This document shows positions 1 through 8,473 of a DNA stretch of 64,000 nucleotides, one piece after another. The stretch covers positions 28,610 to 92,609 of the forward strand of contig NZ_LMEC01000004.1 of NCBI RefSeq assembly GCF_001425265.1, written 5' to 3'. Both the position numbers and the translations under genes were made by a program. How positions within the stretch are numbered: position 1 is the stretch's first letter; each line of letters begins with the position of its first letter. The stretch comes from Massilia sp. Root418. GTDB lineage: Bacteria; Pseudomonadota; Gammaproteobacteria; Burkholderiales; Burkholderiaceae_D. The notes under the pieces were generated by a model that saw only the letters and a program-made list of their open reading frames with translations, did not search any database and was not told where the DNA came from.

Positions 1-263
1 TGTCCAAGCTGACCCGGCTGGTGGACTGCTTCGCCAAGCGCCTGCAGGTGCAGGAGCGCATGACGCAGCAGATCGCCAACGCCCTGATGGACGCGCTGGA
101 ACCCAAGGCGGTGGGCGTGGTGGTGCGTTGCCGCCACCTGTGCATGGAAAGCCGCGGCATCCGCACCCCGGGCGAGGAGACCATCACCTCCTCCATGCTG
201 GGCGAGCTGCAGCCCAATTTGGCGCTGCGCACCGAATTTTTGGCCCTGGCCCGCGAGCCCTGA
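1..263 (+). CDS. folE: GTP cyclohydrolase I, C-terminal part (5' end outside window)
   Basis: The reading frame is open from base 3 to a TGA at 261-263 and encodes the last 86 or so residues of GTP cyclohydrolase I, which converts GTP to dihydroneopterin triphosphate for folate synthesis in the cytoplasm. Visible family signatures are the [10 protein letters not shown] helix, the [15 protein letters not shown] stretch (the second zinc-ligand cysteine is in RCRHLC) and the C-terminal TSSMLG segment. The start codon lies upstream of the window. The next gene follows after four bases, so the two are probably co-transcribed. Confidence 0.93.
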   Translation, partial: SKLTRLVDCFAKRLQVQERMTQQIANALMDALEPKAVGVVVRCRHLCMESRGIRTPGEETITSSMLGELQPNLALRTEFLALAREP

Positions 264-267
264 CACC

Positions 268-1665
268 ATGGCAACGGCGATCGAATGGCAAAGCGGCGAT
301 CTGGGCGCCGCATTCGGGCTGGCGGCCTCGGTGGGCCGTCCTTTGTTCCTGTACTGGGGCGCCGGCTGGTGCCCGCCGTGCAACCGGCTCAAGGCCGACG
401 TGTTCAGCCAGCCCGGGTTCGCGCAGCGCATGCGCGCGCTGCTGCCTTTCCAGCTGGACGGCGACGCGCCGGGCGCGCAGGCGCTGGCCGCGCAGTACAA
501 GCTGCGCAGCTACCCGACCCTGGTGCTGTACGGCGCCGACGGCCGCGAGATCACCCGCCTGCCGTGCGAGCTGGACGGCGAACTGTTCATTGCCGCGCTG
601 GACCAGGCCCTGGCTGCCGGCCACACGGCCGCCGAATCGCTGCAGGCCGCCCTGGGCGGCACGCGGCCGCTGGCCGAGGCCGAGTGGGCCCTGCTCAGCC
701 TGTATTCCTGGGACACCGACGAAGGCCAGCTGCTGCCGGCTGCCGAACAGCCGGCCGTCCTGGCCCGGCTGGCGGAAGCCTGCCCGCCCGGCGACGCCTG
801 CGCGCGGCTGCACCTGCACGCGCAAGTGGCGGCCGCCGGCCGCATCGTGGCCGACACCCCGGCCGGCAACGCCTCGGCCAGCGCGGCCCAGGCCGCCGCC
901 GCGATAGCCGCTGCCGCCGACCGCCTGCTGCGCGTGTTCAGCGACCCGCGCCTGGCGCGCGCCAACCTGGACATCCTGGTCAACAGCGGCGTGAACCTGA
1001 TCAAATGGTCGGGTGCCCGCCAGGCCGAGCTGGTGCAGGCGCTAGACCGGGCCGCGCGCCGCTTCGCGGCCGACAGCGCGCTCTCGCTGGCCGACCGCCT
1101 GACCGCCGTGCGGCTGCAGATGCGCCTGGTGCGCCTGGGCGGACCCAGCGACGGCGTGGCCGAACTGGTGCGCAGCACGGTGCAAGCGGCGCTGGCCGAG
1201 GTGCGCGAGCCGCACGCCCGCCACACCCTGGTCAACACGGCAGTGAGCGCGCTCAACGACGCCGGCTTCGCCGCCGAGGCCGAAGCACTGCTGCAGGCCG
1301 AGCTGGCGCAGTCGCACGCGCCCTACTACTTCATGCTCAGCCTGGCGGCGGCTGCGCGCCGGCGCGGCGACATTCCCGCCACGCTGGCCTGGTACGAGCA
1401 AGCCTGGCGCGCCGCCGTCGGCAGCGCCACCCGCCTGCAATGGGGCGCCACCTACCTGGTGAGCGTGATCGACATGACGCCGGAAGACCAGCCGCGCATC
1501 GAAGCGGCGGCCCAGGAGATCGCGCGCGACATCTCCGCTGCCAGCGACGCCTACCAGCAGCGCAACCGTACCCAGCTGCAGCGGCTGGCCGGCAAGCTGG
1601 CCATGCTCACCGTCCCCGGCCCGCAAGCCGGCGCCCTGCAGCGCCTGCTCACCGCCAACCTCTGA
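268..1665 (+). CDS. Thioredoxin-fold protein with long helical C-terminus
   Basis: A 465-residue protein. Its first 110 or so residues form a thioredoxin-like domain with the redox motif WCPPC (Cys35 and Cys38) and the later cis-proline region SYPTLVLYG, so a thiol-disulfide role is likely. The remainder is alanine-rich and helical, and resembles TPR-like repeats without a clear motif. No signal peptide or membrane segment is visible, which suggests a cytoplasmic protein. ATG follows the folE stop by four bases. The substrate is unknown; the CPPC motif (rather than CGPC) is seen in several thioredoxin-like families and does not define one. Confidence 0.8.
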   Translation: MATAIEWQSGDLGAAFGLAASVGRPLFLYWGAGWCPPCNRLKADVFSQPGFAQRMRALLPFQLDGDAPGAQALAAQYKLRSYPTLVLYGADGREITRLPCELDGELFIAALDQALAAGHTAAESLQAALGGTRPLAEAEWALLSLYSWDTDEGQLLPAAEQPAVLARLAEACPPGDACARLHLHAQVAAAGRIVADTPAGNASASAAQAAAAIAAAADRLLRVFSDPRLARANLDILVNSGVNLIKWSGARQAELVQALDRAARRFAADSALSLADRLTAVRLQMRLVRLGGPSDGVAELVRSTVQAALAEVREPHARHTLVNTAVSALNDAGFAAEAEALLQAELAQSHAPYYFMLSLAAAARRRGDIPATLAWYEQAWRAAVGSATRLQWGATYLVSVIDMTPEDQPRIEAAAQEIARDISAASDAYQQRNRTQLQRLAGKLAMLTVPGPQAGALQRLLTANL

Positions 1666-1684
1666 CGCCCGCCCCAGCAGCGAG

Positions 1685-1745
1685 CTGAGCCGCATTTTCG
1701 CCCACTTCGGGGTCTGACCCCGAAGTGGCGGAAAATGCGGCTCAG
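1685..1745. terminator. Long near-perfect hairpin between convergent genes
   Basis: The arms CTGAGCCGCATTTTC plus CCACTTCGGGGTC are mirrored exactly apart from a two-base GC/CG mismatch, around a central TGA loop, giving a stem of about 28 bp. It sits between the 3' ends of the thioredoxin-fold gene (+) and the M28 peptidase gene (-), where a bidirectional terminator or transcription-collision barrier would be expected. There is no T-run next to the stem, so classical intrinsic termination is not certain. The apex contains the GGGGTC-N-GACCCC palindrome. Confidence 0.6.
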
Positions 1746-1765
1746 GCTGCTTCCTTGCGGGAAGT

Positions 1766-3490
1766 TTATTTGGCGGGGATCGAGGCCGGCGCGGAGGCGG
1801 AGGCCGAGCCTGCGGCTGGGGCGGGCTCGCGCGCGGCGCGGAATTCGGCGCCGGGCTTCCATTGCGGCGTGGCGGCGTCCTGCGCCGCGCGCAGGCCGAC
1901 CTGGAACAGCAGTTCCACGTCCTGCACCGCGCCGCTCAAGTCCCAGCCCGGCTGCACCACGTCCGTTACCTTGTGGTAGTCGTGCGTGGTGTAGGCGTCC
2001 AGCGTGGCGGCCGCGTAGCCGGGCGGCTTGCCGATGAAGTCGCGCCCGCCGTGCGTGTACACCACCGGCACGCCGATCTTGGCGAATTCCAGCTGGTCGC
2101 TGCGGTAGAAGGCGCCCATCTCCGGATTGCCTTCCGGCCGCACTACCCGGCCCTGCGACTTGGCCACTGCCGCCACCAGCTCGTCGGCGGTCGACTTGCC
2201 GTGGCCGGTCAGTTCCAGGTCGCGCGTCTTGCCCCACAGGTTCAGGCCGTCCACGTTGATGTTGAGCACGGTCTTGGCGGCCGGGTACAGCGGATGCCGC
2301 GCGTAGTACTGCGCGCCCAGCAGCCCGCGTTCCTCGCCCGTGGTCAGCAGGAACAGTACGCTGCGCTTCGGCGCCTGCGGCAGCGCCTTGTAGGCGCGCG
2401 CGAGCTCCAGCAGCGCCGCCACGCCGGAGGCGTTGTCCTGCGCGCCGTGGAAGATCTGCTTGCTGCGCGGGCCGGGCAGCGATTCGTCGATGCCGAAATG
2501 GTCCCAGTGCGCGCTGTAGATCACCACCTCGTCCTTGAGCCTGGCGTCGGAGCCCTCTATCCTGGCCACCACGTTATTGGACGGCATCTCGTTCCAGGCG
2601 TTGGCCACGCTGGCCGTCACGCTGGCCGCCAGCGGCACCGGCTTGAAGTCGCGCGACAGCGCGGCCTTTTTCAGCGCGTCGAAATCCTGCCCGGCCGCGC
2701 GGAACAGTTCCCTGGCGCGGTCCAGCTGCAGCCAGCCGGCCAGGCCCGGGTAGCCCGGATGGTCGCCCTTGGCGTATTTCAGGCCGTAGCTGCCGCGTCC
2801 CCAGCTGTTGCGCACAACGTCGTAGGGATAGCCTGCCTGCCGCGTCTCGTGCACGATCAGCGCGCCGGCCGCGCCCAGCCGCGCCGCCGTTTCGTACTTG
2901 TAGCTCCAGCGCCCGTAATAGCTGGTGACCGCGCCGGCGAACTGCGCCGGGTCCAGCCGCGACGGCCGTTTCGGGTCCGGCAGCGGCGGATCGTTGATCA
3001 GCATGACCAGGGTCTTGCCGCGCAAGTCCATGCCCTTGTAGTCGTCCCATTTGTACTCGGGCGCCTGCACGCCGTAGCCGACGAACACCAGCTCGGAATT
3101 GGCCAGGGTCACCTTGCGCTCGGTGCGCGGGGTCCACGCCACGTAGTCGGCCGGGAAGTTCAGCGGCACCGGCTTGCCGGCCGCCGTGTAGACCAGCGTG
3201 GGCGAAGGCTGCACGTACACCAGCGGCACCTTCTGCAGGTAGCTGCCGTCCGGGTTGCCGGGCGCCAGGCCGAGCTTTTTGAATTCGTCCTGCAGGTAGG
3301 CCAGGGTCACCGTCTCGCCCCGCGTGGCGGGCGCGCGGCCTTCGAACTCGTCCGACGCCAGCGCCTTGATGTGGCGCAGCAGGTGGGCGGCGTCGATCTT
3401 GTGCTCGGCGGGGGGCGTGGCGGCGGCGGCAGCGGCGTGGGCGGCCGCGCCGTACAGTAGTGCGAGCGCCAGGCTGGGCAGTTTTTTCAT
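1766..3490 (-). CDS. Secreted M28-family metallopeptidase with PA-like insert
   Basis: A 574-residue exported peptidase. An N-terminal signal peptide (MKKLPSLALALLYGAAAHA) precedes a 20-45 residue linker, a PA-type segment around residues 120-260 and a zinc-dependent M28 catalytic domain. The di-zinc ligands are visible as H328-x-D330 (SAHWDHFG), D352 (QDNASG), catalytic E386 and E387 (TGEERG), D414 (NVDG) and a late His (VVYTHGG). The family comprises aminopeptidases and glutamate carboxypeptidase-like enzymes; the specificity here is unknown. It ends in an Ala/Ser/Pro-rich tail. Transcription is leftward into the shared hairpin with the thioredoxin-fold gene. Confidence 0.9.
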   Translation of the reverse strand: MKKLPSLALALLYGAAAHAAAAAATPPAEHKIDAAHLLRHIKALASDEFEGRAPATRGETVTLAYLQDEFKKLGLAPGNPDGSYLQKVPLVYVQPSPTLVYTAAGKPVPLNFPADYVAWTPRTERKVTLANSELVFVGYGVQAPEYKWDDYKGMDLRGKTLVMLINDPPLPDPKRPSRLDPAQFAGAVTSYYGRWSYKYETAARLGAAGALIVHETRQAGYPYDVVRNSWGRGSYGLKYAKGDHPGYPGLAGWLQLDRARELFRAAGQDFDALKKAALSRDFKPVPLAASVTASVANAWNEMPSNNVVARIEGSDARLKDEVVIYSAHWDHFGIDESLPGPRSKQIFHGAQDNASGVAALLELARAYKALPQAPKRSVLFLLTTGEERGLLGAQYYARHPLYPAAKTVLNINVDGLNLWGKTRDLELTGHGKSTADELVAAVAKSQGRVVRPEGNPEMGAFYRSDQLEFAKIGVPVVYTHGGRDFIGKPPGYAAATLDAYTTHDYHKVTDVVQPGWDLSGAVQDVELLFQVGLRAAQDAATPQWKPGAEFRAAREPAPAAGSASASAPASIPAK

Positions 3491-3696
3491 TGGAACAGTT
3501 GCGGAAAACTCAATTCCAACATTGTGTCATATCCGGCCCCCCTAGTATTACCTTCCTTCGCCTTGCCGCCAAAATAAGCTGTATCTCACACATCGGGAAA
3601 GCAGATAATTATGAACCGATAATTGCGCTTTTTTATCGTCAAATTAAATCATAAGATGACTCCATCGAAACGCAATCACCTCTCTAGGAGAACATC

Positions 3697-4086
3697 ATGA
3701 ATGCCAAACACATTATCGCTTCCGTTTCCCTGATCTTTGCCGCCGGCGCCGCTTTCGCCGAACCAGCCGACCTGAACTTCCCGTCCCTGGGCAAGGCTGC
3801 GCAGCAGGCCGCCACCACCCGCGAGGCTGTGAAAGCCGAAGTCATCCGCGCCCGCAACGCCGGCGAGCTGGAGCTGACCGAAGTGACCTACCCGCCCCTG
3901 GTGAGTTCGCCTTCCGCCCTGACCCGCGAACAGGTGAAGGCCGACGTGCTGGCCGCCCGCGCGGCCGGCGAGCTGGACCTGAACGAAGTGAACTACCCAT
4001 CGTTCTTCGACGCCCGCGTGCAGCGCACGCCCAACGTCACCCCCACGCTGACGGCCTCGGCCAAACGCAGCGCCGCTGCCCAATAA
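3697..4086 (+). CDS. DUF4148 domain-containing secreted protein
   Basis: A 129-residue small protein with a signal peptide (cleavage near AAFA-EP) and two related motifs of about 26 residues, [20 protein letters not shown] and [20 protein letters not shown], each followed by a short NYP/TYP segment. This is the DUF4148 pattern, common in multiple copies in Burkholderiales and of unknown function; a periplasmic location is expected. A good ribosome site (CTAGGAG) lies seven bases before the ATG. It is monocistronic, with a hairpin downstream. Confidence 0.85.
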   Translation: MNAKHIIASVSLIFAAGAAFAEPADLNFPSLGKAAQQAATTREAVKAEVIRARNAGELELTEVTYPPLVSSPSALTREQVKADVLAARAAGELDLNEVNYPSFFDARVQRTPNVTPTLTASAKRSAAAQ

Positions 4087-4111
4087 AGAGGCGGGGTTTG
4101 TTTTGCGCAAC

Positions 4112-4134
4112 ACCCCGGCCCGCGAGGCCGGGGT
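4112..4134 (+). terminator. GC-rich hairpin after DUF4148 gene
   Basis: ACCCCGGCC and GGCCGGGGT form a perfect 9-bp stem around a CGCGA loop, 26 bases after the DUF4148 stop codon. The position fits a terminator, but no T-run follows, so it may act mainly as a 3'-end stabiliser or Rho-assisted stop. Confidence 0.55.
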
Positions 4135-4210
4135 CGCGCTCCGATTAAGTGGTATTCCTACCTCCATTGGGAGTATTCTTGTTTTACAAGAACATTCCAT
4201 GGAGATAGTT

Positions 4211-5809
4211 GTGAGCAACCTTTCATTCCGCCAGAAGCTGTGGATCCCCTTGATCTGCAGCCTGCTCTGTATCACCGCCATCTTCCTGCACGACGCCATC
4301 CAGCTGCGCAACACCCGCATCGAGGAGCGCATGGCCGACCTGGCCAATCTTGACGACCTCGGCATCAGCGTCCTGAAACTGTACGGCGACAAGGCCCAGT
4401 CCGGCGCCATGAGCAAGGAAGACGCCCAGAAGCAAGCCATGGCCGTCATCAAGAGCATGCGCTATGGCAAAGACGGCTACCTGTCCATCACCAGCAATGC
4501 CGGCGTCACCATCATGCATCCCATCAAGCCCGAGAACGACGGCAAGAACATGATGGACTTCAAGGACCCCAAGGGCACCTATCTGTACCGCGACATCGTG
4601 GCCACCGCCAACAGCCCGGCCGGCACCGGCTTCGTGAAATACTGGTGGCCGCGCCCCGGCGCCAAGGAAGCCTCGCCCAAGCTCAGTCACGTGATCGTCT
4701 ACAAGCCCTGGGACTGGAACCTGATCACCGGCGTCTACATGGACGACATCGACGACGCCTTCCACGCCAACCTGCTGCGCTCGGGCGGCGTGCTGGTGCT
4801 GGTGTGCGCGCTGCTGGCCGGCATATTCAGCTACATCAACCGCAGCCTGCGGCACACCATCGGCGGCGAGCCGGAATACGCGGCCGAAGTGGCGGCGCGC
4901 ATTGCCGGCGGCGACCTGAGCGGCGCCGTCACTACCGGCGCCGGCGACAACAGCAGCGTACTGTACGGCATGAAGGCCATGCAGGCCAGCCTGGCCGCCA
5001 CCATCGGCGAGATCCGCCGCAGCGCCGACACCATCGCCACCGCCTCGTCCGAAATCGCCAGCGGCAATATGGACCTGTCGGCGCGCACCGAGTCGCAGGC
5101 CAGCTCGCTGGAAGAAACCGCCGCCTCGATGGAGCAGCTCACCACCACCGTCAGCCACAATGCGGACAACGCGGCCGAGGCCAACAAGCTGGCCAAGGCC
5201 GCCTCGGATGTGGCGCAGCAGGGCGGCACCGTGGTGTCGCAGGTGGTGCAGACCATGGACACCATCAACCAGTCGGCCACCCGCATCGTGGACATCATCA
5301 GCGTCATCGACGGCATCGCCTTCCAGACCAACATCCTGGCGCTCAACGCGGCGGTGGAAGCGGCGCGCGCCGGCGAGCAGGGGCGCGGCTTCGCGGTGGT
5401 GGCGTCCGAAGTGCGCAACCTGGCGCAGCGCTCAGCCTCGGCGGCCAAGGAGATCAAAGGACTGATCAACGATTCGGTAGGCAGCATCGAGGCCGGCAGC
5501 GCGCTGGTGGCCAAGGCCGGCGCCACCATGGACGAAGTGGTGGGCAGCGTGGCCAAGGTGACGCACATCATGGGCGCCATCACCGCCGCCACCGGCGAGC
5601 AGAGCACCGGCATCGGCCACGTGAACCAGGCCATCACCGAGATGGATTCGGTCACCCAGCAGAACGCGGCGCTGGTCGAGCAGGCAGCGGCTGCGGCGGG
5701 CGCCATGCAGGAGCAGGCCGCCAACCTGGCCTCGCTGGTGTGCCGCTTCCGTCTGCACGCGCATGAAACGGGCGTGGCGAAAACGGCGGCTTACGCGCTC
5801 GCGCGCTAA
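4211..5809 (+). CDS. Methyl-accepting chemotaxis protein with periplasmic Cache domain
   Basis: A transmembrane chemoreceptor of about 532 residues. The order is TM1 near residues 10-28, a single-Cache ligand domain ([41 protein letters not shown]), TM2 ([16 protein letters not shown]), a HAMP-like linker, and the cytoplasmic signalling coil with the conserved hairpin tip [20 protein letters not shown]. The Cache type often senses small organic acids, but the ligand cannot be read from sequence. I chose the GTG at 4211 because GGAGAT lies six bases upstream; an ATG at 4199 has no comparable site, and a start at 4103 would add an implausible leader. The stop codon lies inside the dispersed palindromic repeat. 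Confidence 0.88.
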   Translation: MSNLSFRQKLWIPLICSLLCITAIFLHDAIQLRNTRIEERMADLANLDDLGISVLKLYGDKAQSGAMSKEDAQKQAMAVIKSMRYGKDGYLSITSNAGVTIMHPIKPENDGKNMMDFKDPKGTYLYRDIVATANSPAGTGFVKYWWPRPGAKEASPKLSHVIVYKPWDWNLITGVYMDDIDDAFHANLLRSGGVLVLVCALLAGIFSYINRSLRHTIGGEPEYAAEVAARIAGGDLSGAVTTGAGDNSSVLYGMKAMQASLAATIGEIRRSADTIATASSEIASGNMDLSARTESQASSLEETAASMEQLTTTVSHNADNAAEANKLAKAASDVAQQGGTVVSQVVQTMDTINQSATRIVDIISVIDGIAFQTNILALNAAVEAARAGEQGRGFAVVASEVRNLAQRSASAAKEIKGLINDSVGSIEAGSALVAKAGATMDEVVGSVAKVTHIMGAITAATGEQSTGIGHVNQAITEMDSVTQQNAALVEQAAAAAGAMQEQAANLASLVCRFRLHAHETGVAKTAAYALAR

Positions 5810-5877
5810 CCCGCCCTACGCGGCCGGCGCCGCCACGGAGCCCGTAGGGCGGGTTAGCGCAACGCGCGTAACCCGCC
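5785..5877. repeat. Dispersed palindromic repeat, copy 1
   Basis: An inverted pair of half-elements: GGCGG-CTTAC...CTAACCCGCCCTACG and CGTAGGGCGGGTTAGCGC...GTAACCCGCC. It lies between two convergent genes and supplies both stop codons: TAA of the chemoreceptor within CTAACCCGCC, and TAA of the LysR gene within the opposite arm. Confidence 0.85.
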
Positions 5878-6768
5878 GGGCTCCGCAAACACCTCCCCCA
5901 CGAAGTCCACGAACGCCTTCACCTTGGCGGCGCGCTGGTGCTTGCGCTGATACAGCACCGAGACATCCGGCCCGTCCGCCTGCCACTCCTGCAGCAGCGG
6001 CACCAGCGCCCCGCTGCGCAGCGGTTCGCGCAGCGACACCGACAGGTGCTGCACGATGCCCGCGCCCTGCGCCGCCGCCGCGATCAGCGCCTCCACGTGG
6101 TCCATCGCCACCTTGCCCTGCGGCGTATGGCTGAACGCCTCGCCCCCCTGCTGGAAGCGCCAGGCGCGCACTTGGCGCGATTTCGGATACAGGAAATTCA
6201 GGCAGGGGAATTCTCCCAGCTGCTCCGGCGCCTGCGGCACGCCGTGGCGCGCGATGAAGGACGGCGCGGCGCAGGTCACGTATTGCGTGCGGCACAGCGT
6301 GCGCGCCACCAGCTGCGAGTCCGGCAGCTCGCCGATGCGCAGCAGCACGTCCACGCCTTCCTCCACCATATCGATAAAGCGGTCGCCGGCAGTCACCCTC
6401 AGGGTGATGTCCGGGTAGCGTTCCATGAAAAGCGGCAGCGCCGGCGCCACGTAGCGCCGCGCCAGGATGCCCGGCATGTCCACCCGCAGCACGCCGCGCG
6501 GCTGCTGCGCCGATTCCTGCAGGCTGTCCTCCAGTTCGCCCATCTCGGCCAGCAGCCGCTGCGCGTAGGCATGGCACTGGCGGCCCTCGCCGGTGAGCGA
6601 CATGCTGCGCGTGGTGCGGTTCAGCAGCTTCACGCCGAAGTGCGCTTCCAGCGCGGCGACCTGGTTGGTGACGGAGGAGGTCGAGATGCCCAGCTTGTCC
6701 GCCGCGCGGCTGAAGCCCCCGCTTTCCACCACCGTGCAAAACACCTTCAGCGCATCCAGCCGGTCCAT
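5854..6768 (-). CDS. LysR-family transcriptional regulator
   Basis: A 304-residue LysR-type regulator with an N-terminal winged helix-turn-helix (residues 1-60, FSRAADKLGISTSSVTNQVAALE) followed by a linker helix and a periplasmic-binding-protein-like effector domain (LRVDMPGILARRYVAPALPLF onward). The subfamily resembles regulators beside reductases and oxidoreductases. It is transcribed divergently from the quinone-oxidoreductase-like gene, with 126 bp between starts, so that gene is its most likely target. The last residues (GLRALR) and the stop are encoded by the palindromic repeat, so the natural C-terminus may have been altered by repeat insertion. Confidence 0.9.
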   Translation of the reverse strand: MDRLDALKVFCTVVESGGFSRAADKLGISTSSVTNQVAALEAHFGVKLLNRTTRSMSLTGEGRQCHAYAQRLLAEMGELEDSLQESAQQPRGVLRVDMPGILARRYVAPALPLFMERYPDITLRVTAGDRFIDMVEEGVDVLLRIGELPDSQLVARTLCRTQYVTCAAPSFIARHGVPQAPEQLGEFPCLNFLYPKSRQVRAWRFQQGGEAFSHTPQGKVAMDHVEALIAAAAQGAGIVQHLSVSLREPLRSGALVPLLQEWQADGPDVSVLYQRKHQRAAKVKAFVDFVGEVFAEPGGLRALR

Positions 6769-6894
6769 GTCCGCTCCGTGTCATTGATCCCAGCCCCGAT
6801 TGTCCACGATTTCGGGATACTGCATTATCCGCCGCCCCGTTTTTCCCCGCCCCGCTCCTGGCTACACTGGTTTCATCAACCACAGGAGGACATC

Positions 6895-7878
6895 ATGCAA
6901 GCAATGATCTCGAAACAGGCAGGCGCGCCGCTGGCGCTGGAAGACATCCCGATGCCGGCGGCCGGCCCCGGCCAGGTGCTGGTGCGCATTGCCGCCAGCG
7001 GCGTCAATCCGCTCGACCTGAAAATCGCGGCCGGCCAGGCCGGGCACGCGAAGATGCCCTTGCCGGCGGTGCTGGGTATCGACATGGCGGGCGTGGTGCA
7101 GACGGTGGGCGAGGGCGTGCAAGGCTTCCGGCCCGGCGACGAGGTGTTCGGCATGACCGGCGGCGTGGGCGGCGTGCAGGGCGCGCTGGCGCAGTACGCG
7201 GCGGTGGATGCGGACCTGCTGGCGCTTAAGCCGCGCAACGCCACGCTGCGCGAAGCGGCCGCGCTGCCGCTGGTGTTCATCACCGCCTGGGAAGGCCTGG
7301 TGGACCGGGCGCAGGTGCGGCCGGGGCAGAAGGTGCTGGTCCACGGCGGCGCGGGCGGCGTGGGCCATGTGGCGGTGCAGCTGGCGCGCGCCCTGGGCGC
7401 CGAGGTGTACGCCACCGGCAGCGCAGGCCAGCGCGCCGCCATCGAAGGCGGCGGCGCCACCTTCATCGACTACCGCACCGAGGCGGTGGCGGACTACGTG
7501 CAGCAATACACCGGCGGCGAGGGTTTCGACGTGGTCTACGACACGGTGGGCGGCGCCACGCTGGACGCGTCCTTCGCCGCGGCGCGGCTGTACGGCGGCC
7601 ACGTGGTGAGCTGCCTGGGCTGGGGCACGCATGCGCTGGCGCCGCTGTCCTTCCGCGCGGCCACCTATTCGGGCGTGTTCACCTTGCTGCCGCTGTTGTC
7701 GGGCAAGGGCCGCGCGCACCACGGGGCGATACTGCGGGAAGCGGCCAGGCTGGTGGAGGCGGGCAGCCTGCGCGTGCGGCTGGACCCGGCGCGCTATGCC
7801 CTGGCGGACGCCAACGCGGCCCATGCCGCGCTGTCCGGCGGCGCCGCGCGCGGCAAGGTGGTGATCGACGTGATCTAG
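6895..7878 (+). CDS. Zinc-independent quinone-oxidoreductase-like medium-chain dehydrogenase
   Basis: A 327-residue NADP-binding alcohol dehydrogenase superfamily member of the quinone oxidoreductase type: an N-terminal GroES-like domain (PGQVLVRIAASGVNPLDLKI) and a Rossmann domain with the coenzyme loop VLVHGGAGGVGHVAVQLA. Catalytic zinc ligands of classical alcohol dehydrogenases are absent, as expected of quinone reductases. The reaction is probably NADPH-dependent reduction of a quinone or enone in the cytoplasm. The start is fixed by AGGAGG seven bases before ATG 6895, although the frame is open far upstream. It is divergent from the LysR gene. Confidence 0.88.
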   Translation: MQAMISKQAGAPLALEDIPMPAAGPGQVLVRIAASGVNPLDLKIAAGQAGHAKMPLPAVLGIDMAGVVQTVGEGVQGFRPGDEVFGMTGGVGGVQGALAQYAAVDADLLALKPRNATLREAAALPLVFITAWEGLVDRAQVRPGQKVLVHGGAGGVGHVAVQLARALGAEVYATGSAGQRAAIEGGGATFIDYRTEAVADYVQQYTGGEGFDVVYDTVGGATLDASFAAARLYGGHVVSCLGWGTHALAPLSFRAATYSGVFTLLPLLSGKGRAHHGAILREAARLVEAGSLRVRLDPARYALADANAAHAALSGGAARGKVVIDVI

Positions 7879-8339
7879 TTGGCGGGCGCCGGGGCCGGCG
7901 CTGCCGGCGGGGCAGCAGGTCCGGCTGCCGGCGCTGCCGCCGGTGCCGCCGCCGGTTCGAACACCAGCTTGTCGTCCACCAGCTTGAATTCGCCCACCTT
8001 GGTGCCGGTGGCGGGGCCGGCCTGGCTCACCAGCGCGCAGGTCTGGGTTTCCACTTGCCACACCTGGTCGCCCGACCGCAGGCTCCAGAAATTGTCGGGC
8101 GACGCGAACACTTCCACGTCCACCTCATCCACCGCCATCTCGCCCAGCGCAATCTGGCGCTGGCAGTCCGGCATGCGGGTGGCCATCAGCGTCACGCGCG
8201 CGCTGTCGCTCCAGAAGTAATCCTGCTGCCTGCGCAGCGACAGCGTGTGGTTGTTGGTGCTGTCGACGTAATAGGTGGCGCTGTCCCTGGCGCAGCCGGT
8301 CAGCAGCAAGGGGAGCATGGCGATCAGGAGCTTGCGCAT
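7875..8339 (-). CDS. Putative lipoprotein of unknown function
   Basis: A 154-residue protein with a lipoprotein signal (MRKLLIAMLPLLLTGC, lipid-modified Cys16) and no domain I recognise. The C-terminal 30 residues are a low-complexity Ala/Pro run (PAAAPAAGPAAPPAAPAPAP). It probably sits in the outer membrane facing the periplasm. The frame is open 28 codons further upstream, but the lipobox fixes the start at 8339. The 3' end overlaps the convergent oxidoreductase gene: the palindrome CTAG serves as the TAG stop for both strands. Confidence 0.7.
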   Translation of the reverse strand: MRKLLIAMLPLLLTGCARDSATYYVDSTNNHTLSLRRQQDYFWSDSARVTLMATRMPDCQRQIALGEMAVDEVDVEVFASPDNFWSLRSGDQVWQVETQTCALVSQAGPATGTKVGEFKLVDDKLVFEPAAAPAAAPAAGPAAPPAAPAPAPAN

Positions 8340-8473
8340 GGCATGTCTTTCTATGGAGGTGAAACTATTATAGCGGCGCCCATGCGCGCCCGCACTATTG
8401 GCAAGCAGGCAATGAAATGGCATGATGATCGGCTACACTTGTGTATTCCCAGGCAACCACGATCGAACGCATC

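Noticed and set aside
1862..3460. 532-codon plus-strand frame across the M28 peptidase
   Set aside because: Composition is typical of antisense high-GC DNA, and the minus strand encodes a signal peptide and all zinc-ligand motifs.
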